A stretch of DNA of 64,000 nt from Rhizobium sophoriradicis. GTDB taxonomy: Bacteria; Pseudomonadota; Alphaproteobacteria; Rhizobiales; Rhizobiaceae. The DNA lies in assembly GCF_003939025.1 (NCBI RefSeq), contig NZ_RQIH01000015.1, forward strand, positions 100,129 through 164,128, in the 5' to 3' direction. Position 1 is the stretch's first letter. The number at the start of each line of letters is the position of its first letter. Below the pieces are notes generated by a model. That model searched no databases. It was not told where the DNA came from and saw only the letters and a list, made by a program, of their open reading frames with translations. Made by a program: the position numbers and the translations under genes. This document shows positions 17,769-25,943 of this stretch, in pieces.

Positions 17769-18503
17769 ATGCAAGACGACGGGCTTTTTGACGAAGAGGT
17801 TGCAGCAACCTACGATGACGATGGTGGCATCTCGGCCCCGGAGCTAGTTGATCCGGCCGTCAATCTCCTGGCCGAGTTTGCAGGAGGCGGGCGCGTCCTG
17901 GAGTTCGCGATCGGCACCGGCCGCCTGGCGCTGCCTCTCGCGCGGAAAGGGGTACAGGTGGAAGGCATCGAGCTTTCGAGAGCGATGGTGTCTCGCCTTC
18001 GCGCCAAAGAGGGCGGCGCGGAAATTCCGGTAGTGATCGGCGACATGGCCACCACTCGTGTCGAGCGGCGCTTTTCCCTTGTTTATCTGGCCTTCAACAC
18101 GATCAATAACCTGACGTCGCAGGAAGCTCAGGTCGCTTGCTTTTTAAACGCGGCCGCGCATCTGGAAACTGGTGGACACTTCCTGATCGAGGTTGGCGTC
18201 CCGCCGCTTCAGCGGCTTCCGCTCGGCGAGACGATCCTGGCATTCGACCGCTCCGAATCGCATTGGGGCGTCGACGAGTACGATGTGGTAAACCAGAACT
18301 TCTCATCTCACCACATCTGGTTCCGGGACGGAAGCTATAGGCACTTCTCGGTCCCGTTTCGTTATGCTTGGCCAGCGGAATTCGATCTTATGGCGCGGCT
18401 GGCCGGCTTGAAACTCAAAGACCGATGGGGCGGATGGAAAAAGGAGCCATTCACAAAGGTCAGCGATCGACATGTCTCCGTTTGGCAGAAGATCGCAGAT
18501 TAG
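17769..18503 (+). CDS. class I SAM-dependent methyltransferase
   Basis: A 244-residue methyltransferase with the SAM-binding glycine motif VLEFAIGTGRLALPLA at about residues 44-59, the acidic loop VEGIELS and a post-motif IPVVIGDMATT. ATG 17769 has AGAGG upstream and the protein then starts MQDDGLFDEEVAATYDDD, a usual beginning for small-molecule methyltransferases of this group. Alternative starts at 17730 or 17733 overlap the DUF1127 stop and would add 13 residues. The substrate is unknown. Confidence 0.8.
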   Translation: MQDDGLFDEEVAATYDDDGGISAPELVDPAVNLLAEFAGGGRVLEFAIGTGRLALPLARKGVQVEGIELSRAMVSRLRAKEGGAEIPVVIGDMATTRVERRFSLVYLAFNTINNLTSQEAQVACFLNAAAHLETGGHFLIEVGVPPLQRLPLGETILAFDRSESHWGVDEYDVVNQNFSSHHIWFRDGSYRHFSVPFRYAWPAEFDLMARLAGLKLKDRWGGWKKEPFTKVSDRHVSVWQKIAD

Positions 18504-18666
18504 CGCAGGGAGATGATGCGCGGCACTATTGCCGATTTCTGGGCCGGAAGAGGTGTTGGCATTGATACGTGCACCCTGCGTCATAACCCAGCCGGCGGCG
18601 CGATCGTCATACGGAATCTTAGTTCCATAAACTGCATTACGCCAGATTCACCTTGTAGCCGCAAAG

Positions 18667-19107
18667 TTAGAATGTCCTATTGCGGCGTTGAGAGTCCCAC
18701 GGATTGATGAGTGCAATTCCCATGCCGTCGAAATCCTTGATATTGCGCGTGACCAGCGTCATGCGACGGGTGAAGGCTGTCGCTGCAATATAGGCGTCAT
18801 TGATCGGTTTGGGATTGGGCACATGCCATCGGGCCGCCTGAACCGCCGCCGCCTCGTCCAGAGGCAGGATACGGCCGGAAAACACAGCGAGAACGCTATT
18901 TTCCAGCCAGTTGCGCAGTACCGTCCCGGAGGCGGCATCATTATGCTCCACCAGCCGAACGCCAATCTCCAGTTCGTGCAGGACGACGGAGGAAATGAAG
19001 GTCTCGGCCGGATCGACGGTTTCGTTCCAGACCACGACATTGGGATCAGCCTTGCCGCTCGCGACCTTGCGTAGTTCGGAGACGACATTGGTATCGAGCA
19101 GCAGCAT
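18667..19107 (-). CDS. PIN-domain toxin (FitB/VapC-like)
   Basis: A 146-residue PIN ribonuclease. The acidic active-site positions are visible in LLLDTNVVSE (Asp5 and Glu11), LHELEIG, and INDAYIAATA, with a last acidic position in NIKDFDGMG. FitB-type end motifs GRILPLDEAAA and LINPWD are present. Such toxins cleave RNA and are held inactive by the partner encoded just upstream. Its ATG overlaps the antitoxin stop (TGATG), so translation is coupled. Confidence 0.88.
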   Translation of the reverse strand: MLLLDTNVVSELRKVASGKADPNVVVWNETVDPAETFISSVVLHELEIGVRLVEHNDAASGTVLRNWLENSVLAVFSGRILPLDEAAAVQAARWHVPNPKPINDAYIAATAFTRRMTLVTRNIKDFDGMGIALINPWDSQRRNRTF

Positions 19108-19361
19108 CAGGACAGATCGACCCGTTGGGCGTGTTCTGTGCGTTTCGGGAGCGGCAAGTCGATATCTTCCGCACCCGGCGCCGCCAGCATGTCACCAAGC
19201 GTTCGCACCTTACCTGTGAGGCGCTTGTACTCGTCGAACGACAGGAGAACATGCGCAGGCCTTCCCCGATCGGTGATGATCACGGGCCCGTCCTTGGTGG
19301 CGCGCTTTGCGCGGCCAAGATCCTGATTGAGCTCTCGTCCTGAAAGCGTGGTGACGGTCAT
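19107..19361 (-). CDS. Phd/YefM-family antitoxin
   Basis: An 84-residue antitoxin. MTVTTLSGRELNQDLGRAKR and GPVIITDRGRPAHVLLSFDEYKRL are typical of the Phd/YefM DNA-binding N-terminal domain; the acidic C-terminal tail should bind and block the PIN toxin. ATG 19361 is chosen because GAGG is upstream and the protein then begins as family members do; an upstream in-frame start would place the operator inside the gene. The toxin is FitB-like, whose classical partner FitA is a ribbon-helix-helix protein, so this is a mixed pairing. Confidence 0.87.
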   Translation of the reverse strand: MTVTTLSGRELNQDLGRAKRATKDGPVIITDRGRPAHVLLSFDEYKRLTGKVRTLGDMLAAPGAEDIDLPLPKRTEHAQRVDLS

Positions 19362-19371
19362 GATGAGCCTC

Positions 19372-19393
19372 AATGTGGTTACGTAACCACATT
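19372..19393. promoter_or_regulatory. 22-bp perfect palindrome, likely toxin-antitoxin operator
   Basis: The half-site is AATGTGGTTAC and the second half (19383-19393) is its exact complement. It lies 11 bases upstream of the antitoxin start, where Phd-type antitoxins bind to repress their own operon. The site overlaps the expected promoter. Confidence 0.85.
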
Positions 19394-19440
19394 TAATCCG
19401 CATGGACCGGGATTGCAAGGTGCAGCCCCCTCTAAGCCGC

Positions 19441-19468
19441 TAACGCCGCAAGATGTCCTGCGGCGTTA
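19441..19468. terminator. strong hairpin downstream of clpP-like gene
   Basis: TAACGCCGCA and TGCGGCGTTA form a perfect 10-bp stem around an 8-base loop. It follows the minus-strand ClpP gene by about 130 bases. No T-run is present on either side, so termination is an inference. Confidence 0.5.
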
Positions 19469-19602
19469 ACACCCGTTCTCCGGACGCTTGATGTCGGCAT
19501 CTCTGCGCCAGGCGCGGGCATTGTGGCTGCCGCCCCTATTCTGTGACATGGCAGAAGTTGAGAAAACAAGTGTCGCTTTAATCGGGATTTTTGCGGCAAG
19601 GC

Positions 19603-20214
19603 TTATAGGCTGCTCGTGTCTTCCCGAACCTTCAGAATGCGGTCGATAAGACCCCATTCAAGCGCTTCCTCCGCCGTCATGAAGCGGTCGCGATCCATCC
19701 CGCGCTCAAAGTCTTCGTAGGAACGTCCGCAATGCTCCGCGTAGAGCCGCGTCATGCGTTGCTTGGTCTTTAAAATTTCCTCGGCATGAATCAGCATGTC
19801 GGAAGCCTGCCCTTGAAAGCCGCCGGAGGGCTGGTGAATGAGGATACTGGCATTGGGCAATGCTGCTCTTCCGCCGGGCTCGCCTGCCATCAGCAGGAAC
19901 GATCCCATTGAACGAGCCGTCCCCATGCAAAGAGTATGAACCGGCGCACGGATGAAGCGCATGGTGTCGTACATGGCCAGGCCGCTGGTCACGACGCCGC
20001 CCGGCGAATTGATATAGAGGTTGATGGGCTTATGGGGGTTTTCCGCTTCCAGAAACAGAAGTTGCGCGCAGACGAGCGCCGAGACGGTATCGTTCACCTC
20101 GCCATTAAGGAAGATAATCCGCTCGCGCAGAAGCCGGGAATAAATATCAAAGGATCGCTCCCCCCGGCTGGACTGTTCTATAACCATAGGGACGAGTTGC
20201 ATCGCTTCGCGCAT
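19603..20214 (-). CDS. clpP: ClpP-family serine protease (accessory paralogue)
   Basis: A 203-residue ClpP peptidase subunit. The catalytic triad is present: Ser102 (ARSMGSFLL), His127 (LIHQPSGG) and Asp176 (DRDRFM). The glycine-rich PGG at 71-73 forms the oxyanion strand. ClpP makes a double heptamer and degrades proteins unfolded by ClpA/ClpX. Rhizobia often have several clpP copies, and this one is not next to clpX or tig, so it is a paralogue rather than the housekeeping gene. The sequence MGTARSMGS differs from the usual MGQAASMGS around the active Ser. Confidence 0.92.
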   Translation of the reverse strand: MREAMQLVPMVIEQSSRGERSFDIYSRLLRERIIFLNGEVNDTVSALVCAQLLFLEAENPHKPINLYINSPGGVVTSGLAMYDTMRFIRAPVHTLCMGTARSMGSFLLMAGEPGGRAALPNASILIHQPSGGFQGQASDMLIHAEEILKTKQRMTRLYAEHCGRSYEDFERGMDRDRFMTAEEALEWGLIDRILKVREDTSSL

Positions 20215-20258
20215 CGGCGACCTCCAGGCTTCAGAATTTTGAGGGGAGGCTCGCCGTG

Positions 20259-20618
20259 TCAGGCGGCGAGCATAAGGGGCGGGCTGTTGCTGTTTGCCGG
20301 CGCTCTTGCCATTCCATCGAATCTAGCGTCCGTCAGTTCGTGGACGATCCGAAGGCAAGTGCCACCAGTGGCATTCGGGGTGATCGTGAACGTCACGGTG
20401 CTTTCAAGGAAAGGCGGGTTATCGTCACGCAGCTTGTAGCGAACTTCCTGGCCGGGGATGACGGCCATCGCATCGGAATCAGCCAATGCCTCCTTCGGCA
20501 ACCACCTTTCCCGAAGTTCGGGAATGGTGACGGCACGCCAGACCTTTTGCGGCGGATCGCCCAAGTCAAACTCCAACTCGACGCCGCTATCCTGCTCCTT
20601 GGTCTTCCCTTCGTTCAT
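20259..20618 (-). CDS. SRPBCC/AHSA1-domain protein
   Basis: A 119-residue protein of the START-like SRPBCC fold, Aha1 C-terminal type. ELEFDLGDPPQKVWRAVTIPELRERWLP at the start and TCLRIVHELTDARF near the end are characteristic. ATG 20618 overlaps the stop of the ArsR gene by 4 bases. ArsR-SRPBCC pairs are common in proteobacteria, where the SRPBCC protein probably binds a hydrophobic ligand or is part of a response to it. The exact role is unknown. Confidence 0.8.
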   Translation of the reverse strand: MNEGKTKEQDSGVELEFDLGDPPQKVWRAVTIPELRERWLPKEALADSDAMAVIPGQEVRYKLRDDNPPFLESTVTFTITPNATGGTCLRIVHELTDARFDGMARAPANSNSPPLMLAA

Positions 20619-20929
20619 TGATCCATGTCCTTCAGCAAGACTTTGAGTGCTGCGATACGCTCCGGCCAATAGGCGCGGTATTTTGCGAGCCACTGGGCGA
20701 TGAGAGCCAATCCATCGGGATCGACTTCGTAATTTACGAAACGCCCCTGTCGTTCTTCCCTCACCAGCTTTGCACTGCGCAGCACTGCGAGGTGTTGCGA
20801 CATCGCCGGCTGGCTGATGTCCATGCCGTCGCGCAAGGCGCTGGCGTTCATGCTTCCTGCCGCCAGCTTCTCGAAGATCGCGCGGCGGGTCGGGTCTGCC
20901 AAAGCTCGGAAGAAGTCATTCTCCACCAT
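20615..20929 (-). CDS. ArsR-family regulator
   Basis: A 104-residue winged-helix repressor. The HTH is in MDISQPAMSQHLAVLRSAKLVREERQGRFVNYEV, preceded by the family start FRALADPTRRAIFEKLA. The metal-binding ELCVCDL motif of ArsR itself is absent, so it is not a classic metal sensor. It is co-transcribed with the SRPBCC gene, and a palindrome directly upstream suggests autorepression. Confidence 0.9.
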   Translation of the reverse strand: MVENDFFRALADPTRRAIFEKLAAGSMNASALRDGMDISQPAMSQHLAVLRSAKLVREERQGRFVNYEVDPDGLALIAQWLAKYRAYWPERIAALKVLLKDMDQ

Positions 20930-20936
20930 GCGGACA

Positions 20937-20954
20937 CATAAGCACGGACTTATG
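20937..20954. promoter_or_regulatory. palindrome upstream of the ArsR gene, likely operator
   Basis: CATAAG (20937-20942) and CTTATG (20949-20954) are perfect inverted arms around 6 bases, starting 8 bases before the ArsR start codon. Position and form fit an ArsR-type operator. Confidence 0.65.
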
Positions 20955-21054
20955 CGATTTGCAAGCTATTTCGAGGCAGCTTTCTGTTGCCGCGGAAATC
21001 CTAAGTTCAACGACTGACTATCAGCATCAATAAAGAATACGAAAACAGTTATCG

Positions 21055-22110
21055 TCAGGTGAGCTCCAGGGGCACGGAAACGCCGCGCCGCACGGCCTCT
21101 TCAGCGAGTCGCCTGGCGGTGCCGGCGGCAATCGGAATACCGTTGGACATACGTTGTACCGCCAGTTCGAAGCCGCGCTCGCCAGGAAGCCGCACAGCGT
21201 CCACGCCCTCAGCGGGGGGAAGGTCCTTGATAGCCGCCGCAAGCCGGCCCACCTCCGCGCCGACACCGTGTTCGAAACCGAACGCTTCGGGATGCAGCGC
21301 AACGGCCAGACCATTGAATCCTGCATCACGCTTCTCCGTCAGCGCGACCGAGATCAGTGGATTGCCGCCAAGCACGCTGACGAGAACCTCGATCATCAGC
21401 GAAAGTCCCGACCCCTTCGGACCCGCCATCGGCAGAACCGCCTTGACCTGCGAGGGATCGGTCGTCGGAACGCCGTTGACATCGACACCCCAGTCGGGCG
21501 GGATCGGCTGGCCCGCATCCTTGGCAGCCATCACTTTGCCCAAGGCAACGGCAGCGGTTGACATGTCGAGGACAATCGGCCGCTCCGGATCATTGCCCGG
21601 AGCTCCGATCGCGAGGGGATTGGTGGAGACCCCCTCACCTCGTGCGCCATGATAGACCATCAGCGGCTTGGAGGCCGACATGACAATACCGACCAAACCG
21701 GCTCGGGCGATGCGTTCGGCGAAATAACCGACCGCGCCCGCATGACTGGTGCGCATAACCGAACAAAGACCGATTCCGAATTTGCCGGCAAGCTCGACGG
21801 CCTTGTCCGTCGCCATCGCCATACCCGATGCGCCCGGCACGAGATCGCCATCCAGAACCGCAACGGCGGCAAATTCACGTGAAAGCGTCGGCTGGGCATC
21901 GCCCTTCACGATACCCAGTTCGACCATCTCAATATAGCGAGGGATTCGCAGGACCCCATGCGAATCCGCTCCGCGCAGGTTGGCCCAAACCAAGTGCTCG
22001 GCGGACTGTCGGGCGTAATCGGCCCTGAAGCCACCCGCCTGGAGGAGTGCAGCAGCAAACGCCTCCAGCGCTTCCCGAAGGATCAGCTTCTTTGCAGGCG
22101 CAACCGTCAT
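21055..22110 (-). CDS. Ldh-family (malate/L-lactate type) NAD(P)-dependent dehydrogenase
   Basis: A 351-residue enzyme of the Ldh family, which includes ureidoglycolate and 2,3-diketogulonate reductases and is unrelated to ordinary lactate dehydrogenase. Recognisable segments are LVWANLRGADSHGVLRIPRYIE near the start, RTSHAGAVGYFAERIA, and MAGPKGSGLSLMIEVL. ATG 22110 overlaps the hydrolase stop (ATGA), which sets the start; the frame stays open farther upstream but inside the neighbouring gene. As last gene of the catabolic operon it probably reduces or oxidises a 2-oxo/2-hydroxy acid released by the hydrolase. Confidence 0.82.
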   Translation of the reverse strand: MTVAPAKKLILREALEAFAAALLQAGGFRADYARQSAEHLVWANLRGADSHGVLRIPRYIEMVELGIVKGDAQPTLSREFAAVAVLDGDLVPGASGMAMATDKAVELAGKFGIGLCSVMRTSHAGAVGYFAERIARAGLVGIVMSASKPLMVYHGARGEGVSTNPLAIGAPGNDPERPIVLDMSTAAVALGKVMAAKDAGQPIPPDWGVDVNGVPTTDPSQVKAVLPMAGPKGSGLSLMIEVLVSVLGGNPLISVALTEKRDAGFNGLAVALHPEAFGFEHGVGAEVGRLAAAIKDLPPAEGVDAVRLPGERGFELAVQRMSNGIPIAAGTARRLAEEAVRRGVSVPLELT

Positions 22111-22994
22111 GACGCGCCACCGAGTGGGGACGGGAAGAACTTGTCGAGCCAGCCCTTGATCATCATCTTCGTACGTGGCGCATCGTTGGGCGCGAGCGGG
22201 AAATGCGCGGTCGTGTCGACCAGCATGAGTTCGGTCGGCTGTCCGGCCCTTTCGAACATGCGGATGGATTCGACGGTCGGCGTAATGATATCGTTCGCGG
22301 TATGGAAGAGAAGCAGCGGCCGCGGCGCGATGTTGGCAATCACGTCGTCGGCGCGGAAATTGTACATCGACCATGCCGTTTCGACGGGGATTTCCATGAT
22401 CGCCTTGGGCGAGAGATTCTTGCGCAGCGGCTTCGGTATCGGAACGGCGTCGAAGCGGGACATCCAGAGGCTCTCGCCCGTTTCCTGCTTATGCTTGCGA
22501 CCTTTCTCGAGAATGCCGATGAACTTGTTCCAGGAGTCCGGTGTCGGATGCTGGCCGCGAAACTTGCGCTCGCCATTGCCCCAGCCGCAGGATGAAAGGC
22601 AGCAGGCGAAGCGGTCGTCGACACCGGCAGTGTAGACAGAGACTGCCGCGCCGAAACTGTGGCCGGTAATGCCGATCCTTTTCGGATCGACTTCCTCGCG
22701 GCCGGCAAGGAAAGTGAGCGCGTTCTTGGCGTCAGCCACCTGATCGAAGCAACGGACCTGGGCACGTTCGCCCTCACTCTCGCCGCACGACCGGAAGTCA
22801 AACCGCAATGCGACATAGCCGAAGGCTTCCAGCATCTCCGCCTGGATCTGCGCGTGGCTCTCATCCTTGGAGCCGACGAAGCCGTGGCAAACGATGAAGG
22901 CGGGGAGTTTTCGGCCGGGCTGCCGCTTGTCCGGAATATGCAGGACTGCGGCCAGCTTAAGTCCGTCCGACGTGAAAGTCAGTTTTTCTTGCAT
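22107..22994 (-). CDS. alpha/beta hydrolase
   Basis: A 295-residue alpha/beta-fold hydrolase. The nucleophile is Ser113 in GHSFGAA, the oxyanion loop is VCHGFVGSKDES, and candidate acid and base are the Asp in HTANDIITP and the His in TTAHFPL. It follows the extradiol dioxygenase by 21 bases and overlaps the dehydrogenase by 4. In this context a carbon-carbon bond hydrolase or esterase acting on the ring-cleavage product is plausible. The sequence resembles dienelactone-hydrolase-like and acyl-peptidase-like hydrolases more than classical meta-cleavage hydrolases, so the reaction is open. Confidence 0.78.
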   Translation of the reverse strand: MQEKLTFTSDGLKLAAVLHIPDKRQPGRKLPAFIVCHGFVGSKDESHAQIQAEMLEAFGYVALRFDFRSCGESEGERAQVRCFDQVADAKNALTFLAGREEVDPKRIGITGHSFGAAVSVYTAGVDDRFACCLSSCGWGNGERKFRGQHPTPDSWNKFIGILEKGRKHKQETGESLWMSRFDAVPIPKPLRKNLSPKAIMEIPVETAWSMYNFRADDVIANIAPRPLLLFHTANDIITPTVESIRMFERAGQPTELMLVDTTAHFPLAPNDAPRTKMMIKGWLDKFFPSPLGGAS

Positions 22995-23015
22995 GGTCTC
23001 TTACCTCGCATTCGG

Positions 23016-23918
23016 TCAGGCGATCTTGGTGAAGGGATGGAAATATTCGCGCCATTCAACCGGCGCCGGCGTGCCCCACACATTCATGTCGCGAACATTG
23101 CCGGGGCGATCGAGATTGGTGATGACGTTCGGCTCGAAATGTTCGTCGTCGGCGATGTGCGACATCGGGCCCGAGCATTCGATCATCATGCCGCTGGCAT
23201 CCGTATAATAGGCATAGGTGTTATCGCCTGGACGATGACGACCCGGGCCCCACATGATCTGTCTGTCAAACCGGTCGAGAATGTCGCCAAGGCGGCAATA
23301 CATGTTGAATTCGGTAAATTCGAAAGAGACGTGATGTAGTCCAGCGGCCGTCCCCTTGACCACACCAAGGATATGATGCTGTCGATTGCCGGCATACATC
23401 CAGCTCAGCGCATCGTTAACCATGCGTTCGGACAACTGCATTCCGGCAATCGCGGTCAATTGCGCGCGAGTCTTGGCCGGGTCCGGCGAGATCAGGTTGA
23501 TGTGGTCGATGCGTCGCGGCATGATGCCGTTCGTGGGAAAGCGTTGACCTTTGATGTCGTTCCGGATCGGCGTGTGGATCTCGAATCGCAGCCCCTCCGG
23601 AGTAACGAAAGTGACGCCCCTATCGACGCAGGAAAGGGTCGGATCGCGCGAAACAATTCGGCACCCCGCACCTTCTATCCGCGAGGCCGCTTCTTCCACG
23701 TCGGCGGCGGTAAGAGCCTCCAGACCGATCGTATGCGCCGAGTTTTCGTCGCCGTGGACCAACACCAATTCGGCCATGCGTCCATTGGAGCTGAGCCAGG
23801 TTTGCACAGCATCGCGATAGGTCACCCTTAATCCGAGAATTTCGGTGGAATCGCGGATGACGGCGTCCGGGTTCGCGACGTTGACCTTCATGTGCCCGAC
23901 GGCGTGCACGATGTGCAT
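23016..23918 (-). CDS. VOC-family extradiol dioxygenase
   Basis: A 300-residue protein with two vicinal-oxygen-chelate modules, the size and form of type I extradiol dioxygenases. The metal ligands fit His139 (RIDHINL), His195 or His196 (LHHVSFE) and Glu247 (MIECSG); Tyr238 lies just before. The N-terminal module lacks metal ligands, as usual. The reaction expected is O2-dependent meta cleavage of a catechol-like ring with Fe(II). It heads the operon dioxygenase-hydrolase-dehydrogenase, with a TTTCGAAA palindrome in the upstream gap. A glyoxalase-like lyase is the alternative. Confidence 0.8.
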   Translation of the reverse strand: MHIVHAVGHMKVNVANPDAVIRDSTEILGLRVTYRDAVQTWLSSNGRMAELVLVHGDENSAHTIGLEALTAADVEEAASRIEGAGCRIVSRDPTLSCVDRGVTFVTPEGLRFEIHTPIRNDIKGQRFPTNGIMPRRIDHINLISPDPAKTRAQLTAIAGMQLSERMVNDALSWMYAGNRQHHILGVVKGTAAGLHHVSFEFTEFNMYCRLGDILDRFDRQIMWGPGRHRPGDNTYAYYTDASGMMIECSGPMSHIADDEHFEPNVITNLDRPGNVRDMNVWGTPAPVEWREYFHPFTKIA

Positions 23919-24000
23919 GATCTGCTCCTCCCTTGGATTTCAATGCAAAGCTATGTCGATTGCCGTTTTGATACGTCAATTATCCGATTTCTGCAAGATA

Positions 24001-24008
24001 TTTCGAAA
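24001..24008. promoter_or_regulatory. TTTCGAAA palindrome upstream of the extradiol dioxygenase
   Basis: TTTCGAAA at 24001-24008, with a related ATATCGAAAT at 24018-24027, in the gap ahead of the dioxygenase operon. It is one of four such sites around the GntR gene. Confidence 0.6.
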
Positions 24009-24030
24009 ACTTCCAAAATATCGAAATTAT

Positions 24031-24876
24031 TTAGACGGTACCGGAATCGCTGATGACGGAGTTGCGCAATGTGCCAATGCCGCCGATCTCGACCTCCACC
24101 GTATCGCCTTCTGCAAGGAAGACCGGCGGGCTGCGAGTCGAGCCGAAGCCACTGGGCGTGCCCGTAACGATCACGTCGCCAGGCTCCAGCAGTGTGAATT
24201 GGCTGAAATAGGAAATCAGCCAAGAGATGGAAAAGATCAGCCTGCTGGTATCATTGCTCTGACGCAACTCGCCGTTCACCCGTGTGCTGAGCGAAAGCCC
24301 CGTCGGATCCGGTATTTCATCCGCTGACACCATCCACGGCCCGAAGCCTGCAGTGCGGAAGAAGTTCTTACCCGGCGTGAATTGCGTTGAATGTTTTTGC
24401 CAGTCGCGCACGCTGCCATCGTTAAAGCAGCTATAGCCCGCCACATACGAAAGGGCGTCGGCCTCACTAACTCGACGGCCGGCCTTGCCGATGATAACGG
24501 CGAGCTCACCTTCATAGTCGAACTTTTCCGACAGGTCCGGCTTCAGCAAGGCTTCGCCATGGCCTGTTTGCGAAGCGGCAAAACGCGAGAAGGTCAGCGG
24601 ATAGTCTGGTCTCTCCCCACCTTCGCCTCCGGATTCCCAATAGTTGGTCGCTACGCATAGGACCTTGGAGGGATTGGGAATGACCGGGAGGTAGCGGATG
24701 TCGGCGACCGGATAGTCCGGGGTGAGGCCCGACTCCTTACCGAGACTTGCGGCATTGGCTGCAAGGTAGCTGGCAAGATCCGATAGTCCGCTGCGTTTTT
24801 TTAGATCGGTCACAGCGTCTCCAGTGACGCAACCGAAGCTGGCCTCCCCTCCATGCAAAAAGCTCAAATAACGCAA
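24031..24876 (-). CDS. fumarylacetoacetate hydrolase-fold enzyme
   Basis: A 281-residue FAH-superfamily protein. Metal ligands are Glu122 and Glu124 (YEGELAVIIG) and Asp153 (FNDGSVRDWQ), and Lys170 (TPGKNFF) is the conserved active-site lysine. The fold covers acylpyruvate hydrolases, 2-oxo-hept-3-ene-1,7-dioate hydratases and decarboxylases of meta-cleavage routes. Its genes often sit with extradiol dioxygenases, as here. It is divergent from the GntR gene, with a perfect ATTTTCGAAAAT palindrome 13 bases ahead of the start codon. The substrate is unknown. Confidence 0.87.
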   Translation of the reverse strand: MRYLSFLHGGEASFGCVTGDAVTDLKKRSGLSDLASYLAANAASLGKESGLTPDYPVADIRYLPVIPNPSKVLCVATNYWESGGEGGERPDYPLTFSRFAASQTGHGEALLKPDLSEKFDYEGELAVIIGKAGRRVSEADALSYVAGYSCFNDGSVRDWQKHSTQFTPGKNFFRTAGFGPWMVSADEIPDPTGLSLSTRVNGELRQSNDTSRLIFSISWLISYFSQFTLLEPGDVIVTGTPSGFGSTRSPPVFLAEGDTVEVEIGGIGTLRNSVISDSGTV

Positions 24877-24889
24877 CGGAATCTCCTAT

Positions 24890-24901
24890 ATTTTCGAAAA
24901 T
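24890..24901. promoter_or_regulatory. 12-bp TTTCGAAA-type palindrome upstream of FAH gene
   Basis: ATTTTCGAAAAT, perfect, ending 13 bases from the FAH-fold gene start in the divergent FAH/GntR gap. Confidence 0.7.
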
Positions 24902-24978
24902 TTGCTGATTATCGTAAACATGAGCGGTGTTGGTCTGACAAGCTTCAGGCAGACAAAAATATCAGCGATATTGATTTT

Positions 24979-24986
24979 TTTCGAAA
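24979..24986. promoter_or_regulatory. TTTCGAAA palindrome upstream of the GntR gene
   Basis: TTTCGAAA inside an A/T-rich run, about 60 bases before the GntR start. CATGCA-TATG-TGCATG (25005-25020) is a second palindrome closer to the gene and could be the autoregulatory site instead. Confidence 0.6.
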
Positions 24987-25045
24987 TTTTTCATATCTGA
25001 GGGACATGCATATGTGCATGCGGGACGGTTGAGCGGGAGCACGTT

Positions 25046-25777
25046 TTGGAAGATCGAAAAGCAGGTAGCGAGACGCGGGCCGGCGACGTGCTGCAGCGCA
25101 TGCGCCTGGACATCATCAACTGCGCATTAAAACCAGGGGAGAAACTTCGGTTCGAAGCCCTGCGCACCAGGTACGCAGTCAGTTTTTCGACGTTGCGCGA
25201 GGCTCTTTCGCGCCTTGCTGCGGAAAATCTCGTTATTGCCGAAGGGCAGCGCGGCTTTGTAGTCGCGCCGGTTTCCATTGCCGATCTAAATGATCTGACA
25301 AACGTCCGCATTTTGATTGAGCGCGAATCGCTTTCAAAATCGATCCGGGGCGGCGATGACCGCTGGGAAGCCAATATTCTCGCCACGTATCATCGCATGG
25401 ACAAGTTGCAGCAGCGGTTGGGGCCCGAATACTACCTGTCCGAGGAATGGAGCGCCGTGCATGGCGAATTTCATTATTCGCTGGTTTCGGCCTGTGGATC
25501 GCCTGTACTCCTGGAGATAAGAAGCAAGCTTTTCGAACGGGCGCATCGCTATCGGCGGATGTCCTCGCAGTTCCGACCGTACTGGCGAGAGAAAGCGGCC
25601 GAGCACAAGATGATCGTCGACGCGACACTTGATCGCAACGAGGAAAAGGCGCTCGCGCTGATAGACCAGCATATCCGCGAAACAAGCGAAAACGTCATAG
25701 AACATGCCGGGCACCTGTTCCCCGACCTGAAGACCGTTCCGCCCAAAAAGCGAAAGTCGCTTACTGCTGCCGAATGA
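25046..25777 (+). CDS. GntR-family regulator (FCD/VanR type) of the catabolic cluster
   Basis: A 243-residue regulator with a winged helix at about residues 10-75 (VLQRMRLDIINCALKPGEKLRFEALRTRY... STLREALSRLAAENLV) and a helical FCD effector domain (RESLSKSI... VHGEFHYSLVSAC... EHKMIVDATLDRNEEKALALIDQHI). The start is TTG 25046 with GGGAG just upstream; the first in-frame ATG is 18 codons later and would cut the first HTH helix. It stands between the FAH/dioxygenase genes and the dehydrogenase/cupin genes, and TTTCGAAA palindromes lie before each, so it probably controls both directions. Confidence 0.87.
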   Translation: MEDRKAGSETRAGDVLQRMRLDIINCALKPGEKLRFEALRTRYAVSFSTLREALSRLAAENLVIAEGQRGFVVAPVSIADLNDLTNVRILIERESLSKSIRGGDDRWEANILATYHRMDKLQQRLGPEYYLSEEWSAVHGEFHYSLVSACGSPVLLEIRSKLFERAHRYRRMSSQFRPYWREKAAEHKMIVDATLDRNEEKALALIDQHIRETSENVIEHAGHLFPDLKTVPPKKRKSLTAAE

Positions 25778-25943
25778 GGCGATTGTCAGCTCGAGCACCT
25801 TGCGCGTAGCGTTGAACCGCTTATTCAACACGACGCCGCTCCGCTCGTAACATCCTGTATTAACACCACAATGAGGCCGATCAGACGGCTCCAGGACTTG
25901 GAGATTAACGTCTGACGTGCTCATATTATTACGAAAACAGTTG

